A program made the translations under genes and the position numbers. DNA of 64,000 nt from Afipia sp. 64-13 (GTDB lineage: Bacteria; Pseudomonadota; Alphaproteobacteria; Rhizobiales; Xanthobacteraceae), in the NCBI GenBank assembly GCA_001897755.1, contig MKUJ01000007.1, positions 54,003 through 118,002 of the forward strand. Direction: 5' to 3'. Under the pieces are notes generated by a model, which had not been told where the DNA came from, did not search any database, and was given only the letters and a program-made list of their open reading frames with translations. Each line of letters begins with the position of its first letter. Within the stretch, counting starts at the first letter, position 1. Below are positions 57,101-64,000 of the stretch, piece after piece.

Positions 57101-58365
57101 ATGTGAATTCTTCCGCGCAGCAATCCCTGGCCGACGCGGCATGGCTGACCGCGGGGCCGGTCGCGCGGGTGCTTTCTCTCCTCAACGCACATGGCGAAGA
57201 AGCGCGCGTGGTCGGCGGTGCGGTGCGCAACGCGCTGCTCGGTCTGCCGGTAGGCGAGATCGATATCGCCACCACGGCGCATCCCGACGAAGTGGTGCGC
57301 CGCGCCCGCGCCGTGCACATCAAATGCGTGCCGACCGGCATCGACCACGGCACCGTCACGCTTGTCGTGGGCGGCCAACCGTTCGAGGTCACCACCCTGC
57401 GCGAGGATGTCGAAACCTTCGGTCGCAAGGCCAAGGTGGCGTTCGGGCGCGACTGGGTGCGCGATGCGCAGCGCCGCGACTTCACCGTCAACGGCCTATC
57501 GCTTTCCGCCGATGGCGCCGTTCACGACCATGTCGGCGGCCTTGCCGATATCGAAGCACGGCGCGTGCGCTTTATCGGCGATCCCGCGCAGCGCATCGCC
57601 GAGGATTATCTGCGCGTCCTGCGTTTCTTCCGTATCCATGCCGCTTATGGCTCGGGATTGCCGGATCGTGCGGCGGTGCTGGCCTGCATCGCGGCGCGAG
57701 ACGGGCTGGCTTTGCTGTCGGCCGAGCGTCTGCGCATGGAGATGCTCAAGCTGATGGTCGCGCCCGGCGCCGCCGATGCGCTGGTGACGCTGGACGATTG
57801 CGGCCTGTTGATGAGGATCACCGGCGGGGTCGCCTATCACGGCCCGTTCGCGCGGATGATCGCAATCGAGCAGGCGCTGGATTTGGCCGCCGATCCGATG
57901 CGTCGTCTCGCCGCACTCTCAGTGGCGGTGACGGAGGACGCCAAACGTCTGTCGCAACGGCTGCGGCTGTCGAATGTCGAGGCCAAGCAACTCGATTCGA
58001 TGGGACATCGCTGGTGGCGGCTCGGCAACATGGACGAGGAGGTGGCGCGCCGCCGGATCTACCGTCTTGGCGCGGAGCGTTATCGCGACCGGATCATGCT
58101 GGCCTGGGCGCGGGCAGGGCGCGATTATGATGGGCCGTCCTGGCGCGAGCTTGCGACGTTGCCGCAGCGCTGGAGCGCGCCGGTGTTTCCGCTGAAGGCG
58201 GCCGACTTCCTTGCGCGTGGCCTGAAGGAAGGACCGGCGCTCGGTCATGTGCTGACACTGGCGGAGGATGCGTGGCTCGCCGCCGGTTTCCCGCTCGCAC
58301 GCGCCGCGCTCGATGCCATCGCTGATCAGGCGATCGCGCGCTTTCGTCACGATCACCGGCTCTAG
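57097..58365 (+). CDS. cca: CCA tRNA nucleotidyltransferase / poly(A) polymerase family
   Basis: A 422-residue class II nucleotidyltransferase that adds or repairs the 3' CCA of tRNAs. Motif RVVGGAVRNALLG with GEIDIATTAHPDEV carries the catalytic aspartates. RRDFTVNGLSL and the flexible-loop/template segment (AEDYLRVLRFFRIHAAYG) follow. The ATG at 57097 overlaps the DUF6111 stop; the track start at 56941 is an extension into that gene. Both tRNAs seen in this window already encode CCA, so a repair role is likely. It ends in a strong terminator. Confidence 0.93.
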   Translation: MNVNSSAQQSLADAAWLTAGPVARVLSLLNAHGEEARVVGGAVRNALLGLPVGEIDIATTAHPDEVVRRARAVHIKCVPTGIDHGTVTLVVGGQPFEVTTLREDVETFGRKAKVAFGRDWVRDAQRRDFTVNGLSLSADGAVHDHVGGLADIEARRVRFIGDPAQRIAEDYLRVLRFFRIHAAYGSGLPDRAAVLACIAARDGLALLSAERLRMEMLKLMVAPGAADALVTLDDCGLLMRITGGVAYHGPFARMIAIEQALDLAADPMRRLAALSVAVTEDAKRLSQRLRLSNVEAKQLDSMGHRWWRLGNMDEEVARRRIYRLGAERYRDRIMLAWARAGRDYDGPSWRELATLPQRWSAPVFPLKAADFLARGLKEGPALGHVLTLAEDAWLAAGFPLARAALDAIADQAIARFRHDHRL

Positions 58366-58378
58366 CTCGCGCCCAAAG

Positions 58379-58411
58379 AAAAAGCCCCGGAGCATCGCTC
58401 CGGGGCTTTTC
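58379..58411. terminator. Bidirectional rho-independent terminator
   Basis: A-run, GCCCCGGAGC, three-base loop, GCTCCGGGGC and T-run, between the convergent cca and outer-membrane protein genes. Confidence 0.9.
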
Positions 58412-58429
58412 GAAACCGTTTGAGTTCGC

Positions 58430-59221
58430 TTAGCGCGAGAAGATCAGGGACAGCGGATCCCACTTGTAGTTCACGCCGATCTTGCCGGTGTGAATGCCTT
58501 CGATCTTGGTGGAGACGTTGTAGACGTTCCCGCCCGTGTCGAACGCATTGTAGTTCTGGTTGCCGCCGAAGCCGAGATAGAGGTACTCGGCCTTGATGCT
58601 CCACTTCGAATCGAGCGCATATTCCCAGCCGCCGCCGACCGCGTAGCCGAGGCGATACTTCTTCTCGTGACCGATCAGCGCGCCGCCGAGGCCGGCGGAG
58701 TCGGAGACGAAGTTCTCGAAGCGGGTCAGCGTCGCGCCGCCCTTCACGTAGAACAGCGACTGGCCGGAGATGTAGCCGAAGCGCGCGGTCCAGGACGAGT
58801 ACCAGTCATCGGACCGCGAGAAGGCAAAGCCGGTGGCCGAGCCCGGATAATTGCTGAGGCCGCGGATCTTCTGGTAGCCGGTCTCGCTTTCGTAACCGAT
58901 CAGCCAGTTCGGAGCGACTTGGTAGTTATAGCCGCTGGTGAAGCCGGCGATGAATCCCGAGCCGGTGTCGAACACGCTGGAGGCGCCGACCGGCACGGTG
59001 GTGACACCGAACGCGCCGGTGCCCGTCACCGGGTTGCTGGTGTAGCTGTTGCTGGCCGAACCCGCACCGCCGACATAGGCGCCGACATAGGAGCCGGTCC
59101 AAGTGTACACCGGAACGGGCGGGGCCTTCTGGTAAACCCTGGCTCCGAGATCGGCAGCCGTTGCGGCATGGGTCATGCCGAAAGCGGCGGCGGCGGAAAG
59201 GAGAATGGCAAGTTTGCGCAT
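58430..59221 (-). CDS. Outer-membrane beta-barrel protein (Omp31/Opa-like)
   Basis: A 263-residue outer-membrane protein with a signal peptide (LAILLSAAAAFGMTHAATAAD). The mature start (KAPPVPVYTWTGSYVGAYVGG) is the hallmark of the rhizobial Omp31/porin-family barrels. It ends in DPLSLIFSR, preceded by the strand KIGVNYKWD. Eight amphipathic strands are likely. The track start at 59263 adds a non-signal prefix; the Met at 59221 (MRKLAI) is preferred. It stands alone between a shared terminator and hemF. Specific function unknown. Confidence 0.9.
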   Translation of the reverse strand: MRKLAILLSAAAAFGMTHAATAADLGARVYQKAPPVPVYTWTGSYVGAYVGGAGSASNSYTSNPVTGTGAFGVTTVPVGASSVFDTGSGFIAGFTSGYNYQVAPNWLIGYESETGYQKIRGLSNYPGSATGFAFSRSDDWYSSWTARFGYISGQSLFYVKGGATLTRFENFVSDSAGLGGALIGHEKKYRLGYAVGGGWEYALDSKWSIKAEYLYLGFGGNQNYNAFDTGGNVYNVSTKIEGIHTGKIGVNYKWDPLSLIFSR

Positions 59222-59417
59222 CGGAGCCCCTGACTGAATGCTCGGGCGGTTGAGTCCGCCCACGTCTGGGTTCGATGATTACGTGGCCAAAGGTTAATGC
59301 TCAATCGATTCGGACCGTTACCAGCGCCCGACCGGGTGGTTCTCCCCGGGGGTGTGCTCAATAGGCCACAGATTGGAACCAATCATTAAGCGTCATGAAG
59401 GCGGACAGCCGATTCCG

Positions 59418-60305
59418 TCAGGGCCATTTCACCTCGGGCGGCATGGACGACAGAATCGATTCCACGTTGCCCCCGGTCCTCAGCCCGAAAATGGTGCCGC
59501 GGTCGTAGAGCAGGTTGAATTCGACATAGCGGCCGCGCCGCACCAGTTGCTCCTCGCGATCCTGCGGCGTCCAGGCCTGGCCGAAATTCCTGCGCACGAG
59601 GGTTGGATAGATCTCGGCCAGCGCGCGGCCGACATCCTGGGTGAAGGCGAAATCGGCGTCCCAGTCGCCGGATTCGAGCCAGTCGTAGAAAATCCCGCCG
59701 ATCCCGCGCGGCTCCTTGCGGTGGGCGAGATAGAAATAATCGTCGCACCATTTGCGGTATTTGTCGTAGGGCGCGACCGCGGGATGAGCATGGCAGGTGG
59801 TCCTGAACGCGGCGTGGAAGTCCGCCGTGTCGGCGTCCTCCTGGGTCCGCCGCCGCTCCAGCACCGGGGTGAGGTCGGCGCCGCCGCCGAACCAGGTCTT
59901 GGTCGTCACCACGAAGCGGGTGTTCATGTGCACCGCCGGCACGTTCGGATTGCGCGGATGGGCGATCATCGAGATGCCGGAGGCCCAGAATCGCGGATCG
60001 TCCGCCGCGCCCGGAATCTGGCCGCGGAATTCCGGCGCGAACTCGCCATGCACGGTCGAGCAATGCACGCCGACCTTCTCGAACAGACGGCCGCGCATGA
60101 TCGACATCACGCCGCCGCCGCCCGGCGCGCCGGAATGGTCGGTGCGGGTCCACGGCGTGCGGGCGAACCGTCCGGCCTCCTCGCCGTAAAGCTCTGCGGG
60201 CGCTTCGTCCTCCAGAACCTCGAGCCGCTTGCAGATGTCGTCGCGCAGCGCCTCGAACCAGATGCGCGCGCGCTCCTTGCGGTCTTCGAGAATGGAGATG
60301 GCCAT
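59418..60305 (-). CDS. hemF: Oxygen-dependent coproporphyrinogen III oxidase
   Basis: A 295-residue enzyme that converts coproporphyrinogen III to protoporphyrinogen IX with O2 in haem synthesis. Family blocks present are [65 protein letters not shown] and [18 protein letters not shown]. The track start at 60536 covers unrelated sequence; the ATG at 60305 ([10 protein letters not shown]) with GGGGGA upstream is the family start. It lies 160 bp downstream of queE on the same strand. Confidence 0.95.
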   Translation of the reverse strand: MAISILEDRKERARIWFEALRDDICKRLEVLEDEAPAELYGEEAGRFARTPWTRTDHSGAPGGGGVMSIMRGRLFEKVGVHCSTVHGEFAPEFRGQIPGAADDPRFWASGISMIAHPRNPNVPAVHMNTRFVVTTKTWFGGGADLTPVLERRRTQEDADTADFHAAFRTTCHAHPAVAPYDKYRKWCDDYFYLAHRKEPRGIGGIFYDWLESGDWDADFAFTQDVGRALAEIYPTLVRRNFGQAWTPQDREEQLVRRGRYVEFNLLYDRGTIFGLRTGGNVESILSSMPPEVKWP

Positions 60306-60465
60306 GCGATGTCCCCCGGTGTGGTCTTGAAGGCCTACGGCCCGAAACAGGTGCAGCTTTTTCCGCGACTGGCGCGATGCAGGGCGGTGCGTGTCACTAT
60401 GCCGACGGATGGTCCGCGCTTGCGGATGAAGCGCAACGGGTTTTCCATCGTCGGCACGCCGTCTT

Positions 60466-61098
60466 CTACCTGATCCCCAGCGTTTTGTGCGTCTGCAGGC
60501 TGAGCCGCCATTGCGGGTGGCGCAGACAATAGGCAATGGCCGCTTCTGTACTTTGCGCTATGTCAGGTCCGTCCAGCGGCTGCAATGAGAACCGCTCGAA
60601 GGCGAGACCGGCGAAATCCTCCGGCGCCATGTCCGGCTGGGGATAGACCAGCTTGAGCTCGTGGCCGGAGCGGACGACGAGATCGCTGCCGGCCTTGGGG
60701 CTGACGCAGATCCAGTCGAGGCCGGGCGGCGGCGCGATGGTGCCGTTGGTTTCCACCGCGATTTCAAACCCGCGCGCGTGCAGGGCCTCGATCAGCGCGG
60801 AATCGATCTGCAGCATCGGCTCGCCGCCGGTCAGCACCGTGAACCGTCCGGTCGGCGGTCCGGACCACAGCGCTGCGATCTGGTCGGCGAGGCTGGCGGC
60901 GTCGGCGTAGCGGCCACCGAAGGTGCCGTCGGTGCCGACGAAATCGGTGTCGCAGAACGTGCAGGTCGCGGTGGCGCGGTCCTGCTCGCGGCCGCTCCAC
61001 AGATTGCAGCCGGAGAAGCGGCAAAATACCGCTGCGCGGCCGGCATGGGCGCCTTCGCCTTGCAGCGTCATGAAGATTTCCTTGACCGCGTAGCTCAC
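60466..61098 (-). CDS. queE: 7-carboxy-7-deazaguanine synthase
   Basis: A 210-residue radical-SAM enzyme that forms 7-carboxy-7-deazaguanine in queuosine synthesis. The N-terminus [29 protein letters not shown] is typical. The cluster motif is the QueE CX14CX2C type (CNLW...[10 protein letters not shown]). [11 protein letters not shown] and VETNGT bind SAM and substrate. It overlaps trmL by four bases (ATGA), so the two tRNA-modification genes are coupled. queC, queD and queF are not in the window. Confidence 0.94.
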   Translation of the reverse strand: MSYAVKEIFMTLQGEGAHAGRAAVFCRFSGCNLWSGREQDRATATCTFCDTDFVGTDGTFGGRYADAASLADQIAALWSGPPTGRFTVLTGGEPMLQIDSALIEALHARGFEIAVETNGTIAPPPGLDWICVSPKAGSDLVVRSGHELKLVYPQPDMAPEDFAGLAFERFSLQPLDGPDIAQSTEAAIAYCLRHPQWRLSLQTHKTLGIR

Positions 61099-61559
61099 GG
61101 TTGGTCCTCGCTGGTCTTGGCCTGCCGCAGTGCCTCGCCGAGCGCCATGGCGGCGCTGATGGCGACGTTGAGCGAGCGCATGCCGGGGGCGATCGGGATG
61201 ATCAGCCGCTCGTCGGCGGCCGCGGCGACGTGGTCGGGAACTCCGGCGCTTTCGCGCCCGAACATCAGGATGTCGGCCGGATCGAAGCGGTATTCAAGAT
61301 AGGGCCGGGCGGCCCTGGTCGAGAACAAAATCAGGCGCTTGCCCGCCTGCCGGCGCCATTGGTCGAATTTGGTCCAGGAATCATGGCGCTGGATCGAGAC
61401 GCGGTCGAGATAGTCCATGCCGGCGCGGCGGAAGTGGCGGTCGGAGACCGGAAATCCGGCCGGCTCGATGATGTGGGCCGGCACCTCGAGACAGGCGCAC
61501 AGCCGCAGAATCGTGCCGGTGTTCTGGGGGATATCTGGCTGGTACAGCGCGAGGTGCAT
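61095..61559 (-). CDS. trmL: tRNA (cytidine/uridine(34)-2'-O)-methyltransferase
   Basis: A 154-residue SPOUT methyltransferase that methylates the wobble ribose of tRNA-Leu. The three SPOUT motifs are NTGTILRLCACLEVPAHIIEP, MFGRESAGVPD and PIAPGMRSLNVAISAAMALGEAL. The track presents it as the tail of a 906-residue frame whose first 750 residues lie antisense to the cytochrome genes and are not coding. The ATG at 61559 (MHLALYQPDIPQNTG) is the exact family start. It is divergent from the Rieske gene. Confidence 0.94.
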   Translation of the reverse strand: MHLALYQPDIPQNTGTILRLCACLEVPAHIIEPAGFPVSDRHFRRAGMDYLDRVSIQRHDSWTKFDQWRRQAGKRLILFSTRAARPYLEYRFDPADILMFGRESAGVPDHVAAAADERLIIPIAPGMRSLNVAISAAMALGEALRQAKTSEDQP

Positions 61560-61820
61560 CGGGGCGATGGGAAATATGAAGAAAAAACCGTTGTCGGAGA
61601 GGTTTTTGCGCGTAGCGCCGAGCGGAGCCGATAGCGGGCTTGCGCTCTTCCGGCAAGGGTGCCAATAGATCGATTCTAGATCGCATGTTCCGTCTCCTAG
61701 CGTAGGACAAGTGGTCATCTGCCACCGCGAGGCTCGCGGACACCGGCCGTGCTTCCCGGCGTCTCCCGGCGCATGATCGGGACCGGACCGGCGGCTGCAG
61801 TTCGGAAAGGGTTTGCAATC

Positions 61821-62348
61821 GTGACGTCCTCTACTTCGGCTGAACCGACACGCCGTGATTTCCTTTATGTCGCAACCGGTGCGGTTGCCGCGGTCGGTAC
61901 CGCCGCCGCCGCCTGGCCGCTGATCTCCCAAATGAACCCGGATGCCTCGACCATCGCGGCCGGCGCTCCGATCGAGGTCGACCTGTCGCCGATCGCCGAA
62001 GGGCAGGACATCAAGGTGTTCTGGCGCGGCAAGCCGATCTACATCATGAACCGCACCAAGAAGCAGATCGAAGAGGCGCGCTCGGTCAACGTCTCGAGCC
62101 TGCCCGATCCGGAAACCGATCAGGCCCGCGTCAAGGAAGGTCACGACCAGTGGCTGGTGGTGATCGGCATCTGCACCCACCTCGGCTGTATTCCCATCGC
62201 TCATGAAGGCAGCTACGACGGCTTCTTCTGCCCGTGCCACGGCTCGCAGTACGACTCCTCGGGTCGTATTCGCCAGGGGCCGGCACCGCTCAACCTGCCC
62301 GTACCTCCGTACGCCTTCGTCTCCGACACCAAGATCAAAATTGGCTGA
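61821..62348 (+). CDS. petA: Ubiquinol-cytochrome c reductase Rieske iron-sulfur subunit
   Basis: A 175-residue Rieske protein of the bc1 complex, which passes electrons from ubiquinol to cytochrome c1. A twin-arginine-type anchor is seen ([24 protein letters not shown], residues 10-33). The 2Fe-2S ligands are CTHLGC and CPCHGSQYD. No ATG fits the N-terminus; the GTG at 61821 (MTSSTSAEP), with GGAAAGG upstream, is the likely start, and the track ATG further upstream adds a non-family prefix. The fused cytochrome b/c1 gene follows after 36 bp. Confidence 0.95.
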   Translation: MTSSTSAEPTRRDFLYVATGAVAAVGTAAAAWPLISQMNPDASTIAAGAPIEVDLSPIAEGQDIKVFWRGKPIYIMNRTKKQIEEARSVNVSSLPDPETDQARVKEGHDQWLVVIGICTHLGCIPIAHEGSYDGFFCPCHGSQYDSSGRIRQGPAPLNLPVPPYAFVSDTKIKIG

Positions 62349-62384
62349 CATCTCAAGTCGCCACGCAATTTCCAGGATCGCATC

Positions 62385-64000
62385 ATGAGCGGACCCTCTA
62401 CCTATAACCCGCAAAATCCGGCCTTGAAGTGGATCGAGCGGCGCCTGCCGATCGGCGGGTTGATCCATTCGTCCTTCGTGGCCTATCCGACGCCGCGCAA
62501 TCTCAACTACTGGTGGACCTTCGGCGCCATCCTTTCGATGATGCTCGCGGTGCAGATCATCACCGGCATCATTCTGGCGATGCACTACACGCCGCATGTC
62601 GATCTGGCGTTCAAGTCGGTGGAACTGATCGTCCGCGACGTCAATTACGGCTGGCTGCTGCGCTACGTGCACGCCAACGGCGCGTCGATGTTCTTCATCG
62701 CCGTCTACATCCACATGTTCCGCGGTCTGTATTACGGGTCGTACAAGGCGCCGCGCGAGATCCTCTGGATCCTCGGCGTCATCATCTATCTGCTGATGAT
62801 GGCGACCGGCTTCATGGGCTACGTGCTGCCGTGGGGCCAGATGAGCTTCTGGGGCGCCACCGTCATCACCAACCTGTTCTCGGCCATTCCCTATGTCGGC
62901 GACAGCATCGTGACGCTGCTGTGGGGCGGCTATTCGGTCGGCAACCCGACGCTGAACCGCTTCTTCTCGCTGCACTACCTGCTGCCCTTCGTGATCGCCG
63001 GCGTCGTCGTGCTGCACGTCTGGGCGCTGCATGTCGCGGGCCAGAACAATCCGGCCGGCGTCGAGCCGAAGACCGAGAAGGATACCGTGCCGTTCACGCC
63101 TTACGCGACCCTCAAGGACGCGTTCGGCATGTCCTGCTTCCTGCTGTTCTTCGCCTGGTTCATCTTCTACGTGCCGAACTATCTCGGCGAAGCCGACAAC
63201 TACATCCCCGCCAACCCGGCGGTGACGCCCGCGCACATCGTGCCCGAATGGTACTACCTGCCGTTCTACGCGATCCTGCGCTCGATCCCGAACAAGCTCG
63301 CCGGCGTGGTCGCGATGTTCAGCGCCATTCTCGTGCTGGCCTTCCTGCCCTGGCTCGACAGCGCCCGCACGCGCTCGTCGAAGTATCGTCCGCTGGCCAA
63401 GCAGTTCTTCTGGATCTTCGTGGCGATCTGCATCCTGCTGGGCTGGCTTGGCTCCAAGCCCGCCGAAGGCATCTACGTGATCATCGGCCGCGTGCTGACG
63501 TTCTGCTACTTCGCCTACTTCCTGATCGTGCTGCCGGTGCTGAGCTGGGTCGAGACCCCGCGTCCGGTGCCGCACTCGATCGCCGATGACGTGCTGGCCA
63601 AATACGGCAAGAAGAACGTCATGGCTCCCGTGATCGTTGCACTGCTCGCGGGCAGCATGCTGCTGGCGGGCGGAGTCAGCCGCTCCGAGGCGGCCGACCA
63701 TGGCCCGACGCCGGAATCGCTGAAATGGTCGTTCGCCGGCCCGTTCGGCAAGTTCGATCGTGCCCAGCTCCAGCGCGGCCTCAAGGTCTACAAGGAGGTC
63801 TGCTCGTCCTGTCACTCGCTGAGCTATATCGCCTTCCGCAACCTGGCCGAGCCCGGTGGCCCGGAATACTCGGCGGCGCAGGCGGCTGCGTTCGCATCCG
63901 AGTACAAGGTGCAGGACGGTCCGAACGACGCCGGCGACATGTTCGAGCGTCCCGCCCGTCCGGCGGATTACTTCCCCTCGCCATTCCCGAACGAGAATGC
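62385..64000 (+). CDS. fbcH: Fused cytochrome b/c1 of the bc1 complex (fbcH type), truncated by window end
   Basis: 538 residues are visible and the frame is open to the window edge; the track shows only shadow frames here. Residues 1-405 or so are cytochrome b, with haem-ligand regions [26 protein letters not shown] and [20 protein letters not shown], the Qo motif PEWY ([12 protein letters not shown]) and about eight membrane helices. After a linker ([21 protein letters not shown]) comes cytochrome c1 with haem motif CSSCH ([23 protein letters not shown]). Such b-c1 fusions, cleaved after synthesis, are known from Bradyrhizobium. CCAGGA precedes the ATG. Confidence 0.95.
   Translation, partial: MSGPSTYNPQNPALKWIERRLPIGGLIHSSFVAYPTPRNLNYWWTFGAILSMMLAVQIITGIILAMHYTPHVDLAFKSVELIVRDVNYGWLLRYVHANGASMFFIAVYIHMFRGLYYGSYKAPREILWILGVIIYLLMMATGFMGYVLPWGQMSFWGATVITNLFSAIPYVGDSIVTLLWGGYSVGNPTLNRFFSLHYLLPFVIAGVVVLHVWALHVAGQNNPAGVEPKTEKDTVPFTPYATLKDAFGMSCFLLFFAWFIFYVPNYLGEADNYIPANPAVTPAHIVPEWYYLPFYAILRSIPNKLAGVVAMFSAILVLAFLPWLDSARTRSSKYRPLAKQFFWIFVAICILLGWLGSKPAEGIYVIIGRVLTFCYFAYFLIVLPVLSWVETPRPVPHSIADDVLAKYGKKNVMAPVIVALLAGSMLLAGGVSRSEAADHGPTPESLKWSFAGPFGKFDRAQLQRGLKVYKEVCSSCHSLSYIAFRNLAEPGGPEYSAAQAAAFASEYKVQDGPNDAGDMFERPARPADYFPSPFPNEN

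Noticed and set aside
59371-59384. GATTGG-AA-CCAATC dyad downstream of hemF
   Set aside because: The two-base spacer is too short for a terminator loop, it has no U-run, and there is no matching known site, so it was not called as a feature.
62429-63589. 386-residue plus-strand ORF in the cytochrome region
   Set aside because: Out-of-frame shadow of the fused cytochrome b/c1 gene that starts at 62385 and leaves the window.
61560-63815. First 750 codons of the 906-residue minus-strand ORF ending in trmL
   Set aside because: Antisense to Rieske and cytochrome b/c1; only the last 154 codons (TrmL) are real.

Overview
The window is a GC-rich (about 63-65%) alphaproteobacterial chromosome segment. 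It most likely comes from the Nitrobacteraceae/Bradyrhizobiaceae (Bradyrhizobium, Rhodopseudomonas, Afipia and relatives). The supporting evidence is a fused cytochrome b/c1 gene (fbcH type) behind a Rieske gene, a tRNA-His without an encoded G-1 and with A73, a pair of phasin genes, a PdhS-like PAS histidine kinase, a thiO-thiS-thiG-thiE-thiC operon behind a TPP riboswitch, and family-typical palindromic intergenic repeats. Nothing points to a prophage, plasmid, integrated island or CRISPR array. This is core chromosome with dense, often overlapping operons. Gene identities come from reading the translations; no database was searched.

Layout, left to right. 1-5.6 kb: the tail of an EAL-domain protein, a spermidine/putrescine-type ABC transporter (ATPase plus two permeases, no binding protein) and an AsmA-family protein. 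5.8-10.1 kb: both subunits of a 3-oxoacid CoA-transferase, then a ferric-iron type ABC system (fused permease and binding protein, no ATPase). 10.2-17.6 kb: a large PAS sensor kinase, two phasins, tRNA-His and an MHYT-GGDEF-EAL protein. 17.7-20.5 kb: a CsoR/RcnR-family repressor divergent from a copper-type P1B ATPase, with a palindromic operator between them. 20.7-28.5 kb: LysR regulator, thioredoxin reductase, Lrp regulator, DoxX protein, a small Cys-rich secreted protein, greA and carB. 28.8-36.3 kb: an aberrant tRNA-Cys, two secreted proteins of unknown function, the thiamine operon and small conserved proteins. 36.4-43.9 kb: a lytic transglycosylase, a RamB/ScfR-type regulator divergent from isocitrate lyase, a DUF4170 protein, a metallophosphoesterase, a Nudix protein and an acetyltransferase. 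44-48.3 kb: a zinc-starvation cluster (COG0523 GTPase, ZnuD-like TonB receptor, His-rich small protein) with two Zur-like palindromes. 48.4-55.2 kb: a MoxR-DUF58-DUF4159-VWA membrane operon. 55.5-64 kb: DUF1285, CoA pyrophosphatase, DUF6111, CCA-adding enzyme, an outer-membrane beta-barrel protein, hemF, queE, trmL and the cytochrome bc1 operon, which runs off the right edge.

How the genes fit together. Acetyl-CoA/PHB metabolism is represented by the CoA-transferase, the phasins and isocitrate lyase with its likely fatty-acid/acetate regulator. Metal homeostasis is represented by copper export, zinc uptake and allocation, and iron uptake. The most interesting points are the aberrant tRNA-Cys, the Zur-box cluster, the MoxR operon with three VWA-like partners, the palindromes between the phasin genes, a terminator-like hairpin just upstream of carB, and the sensor kinase whose G2 box looks degenerate.
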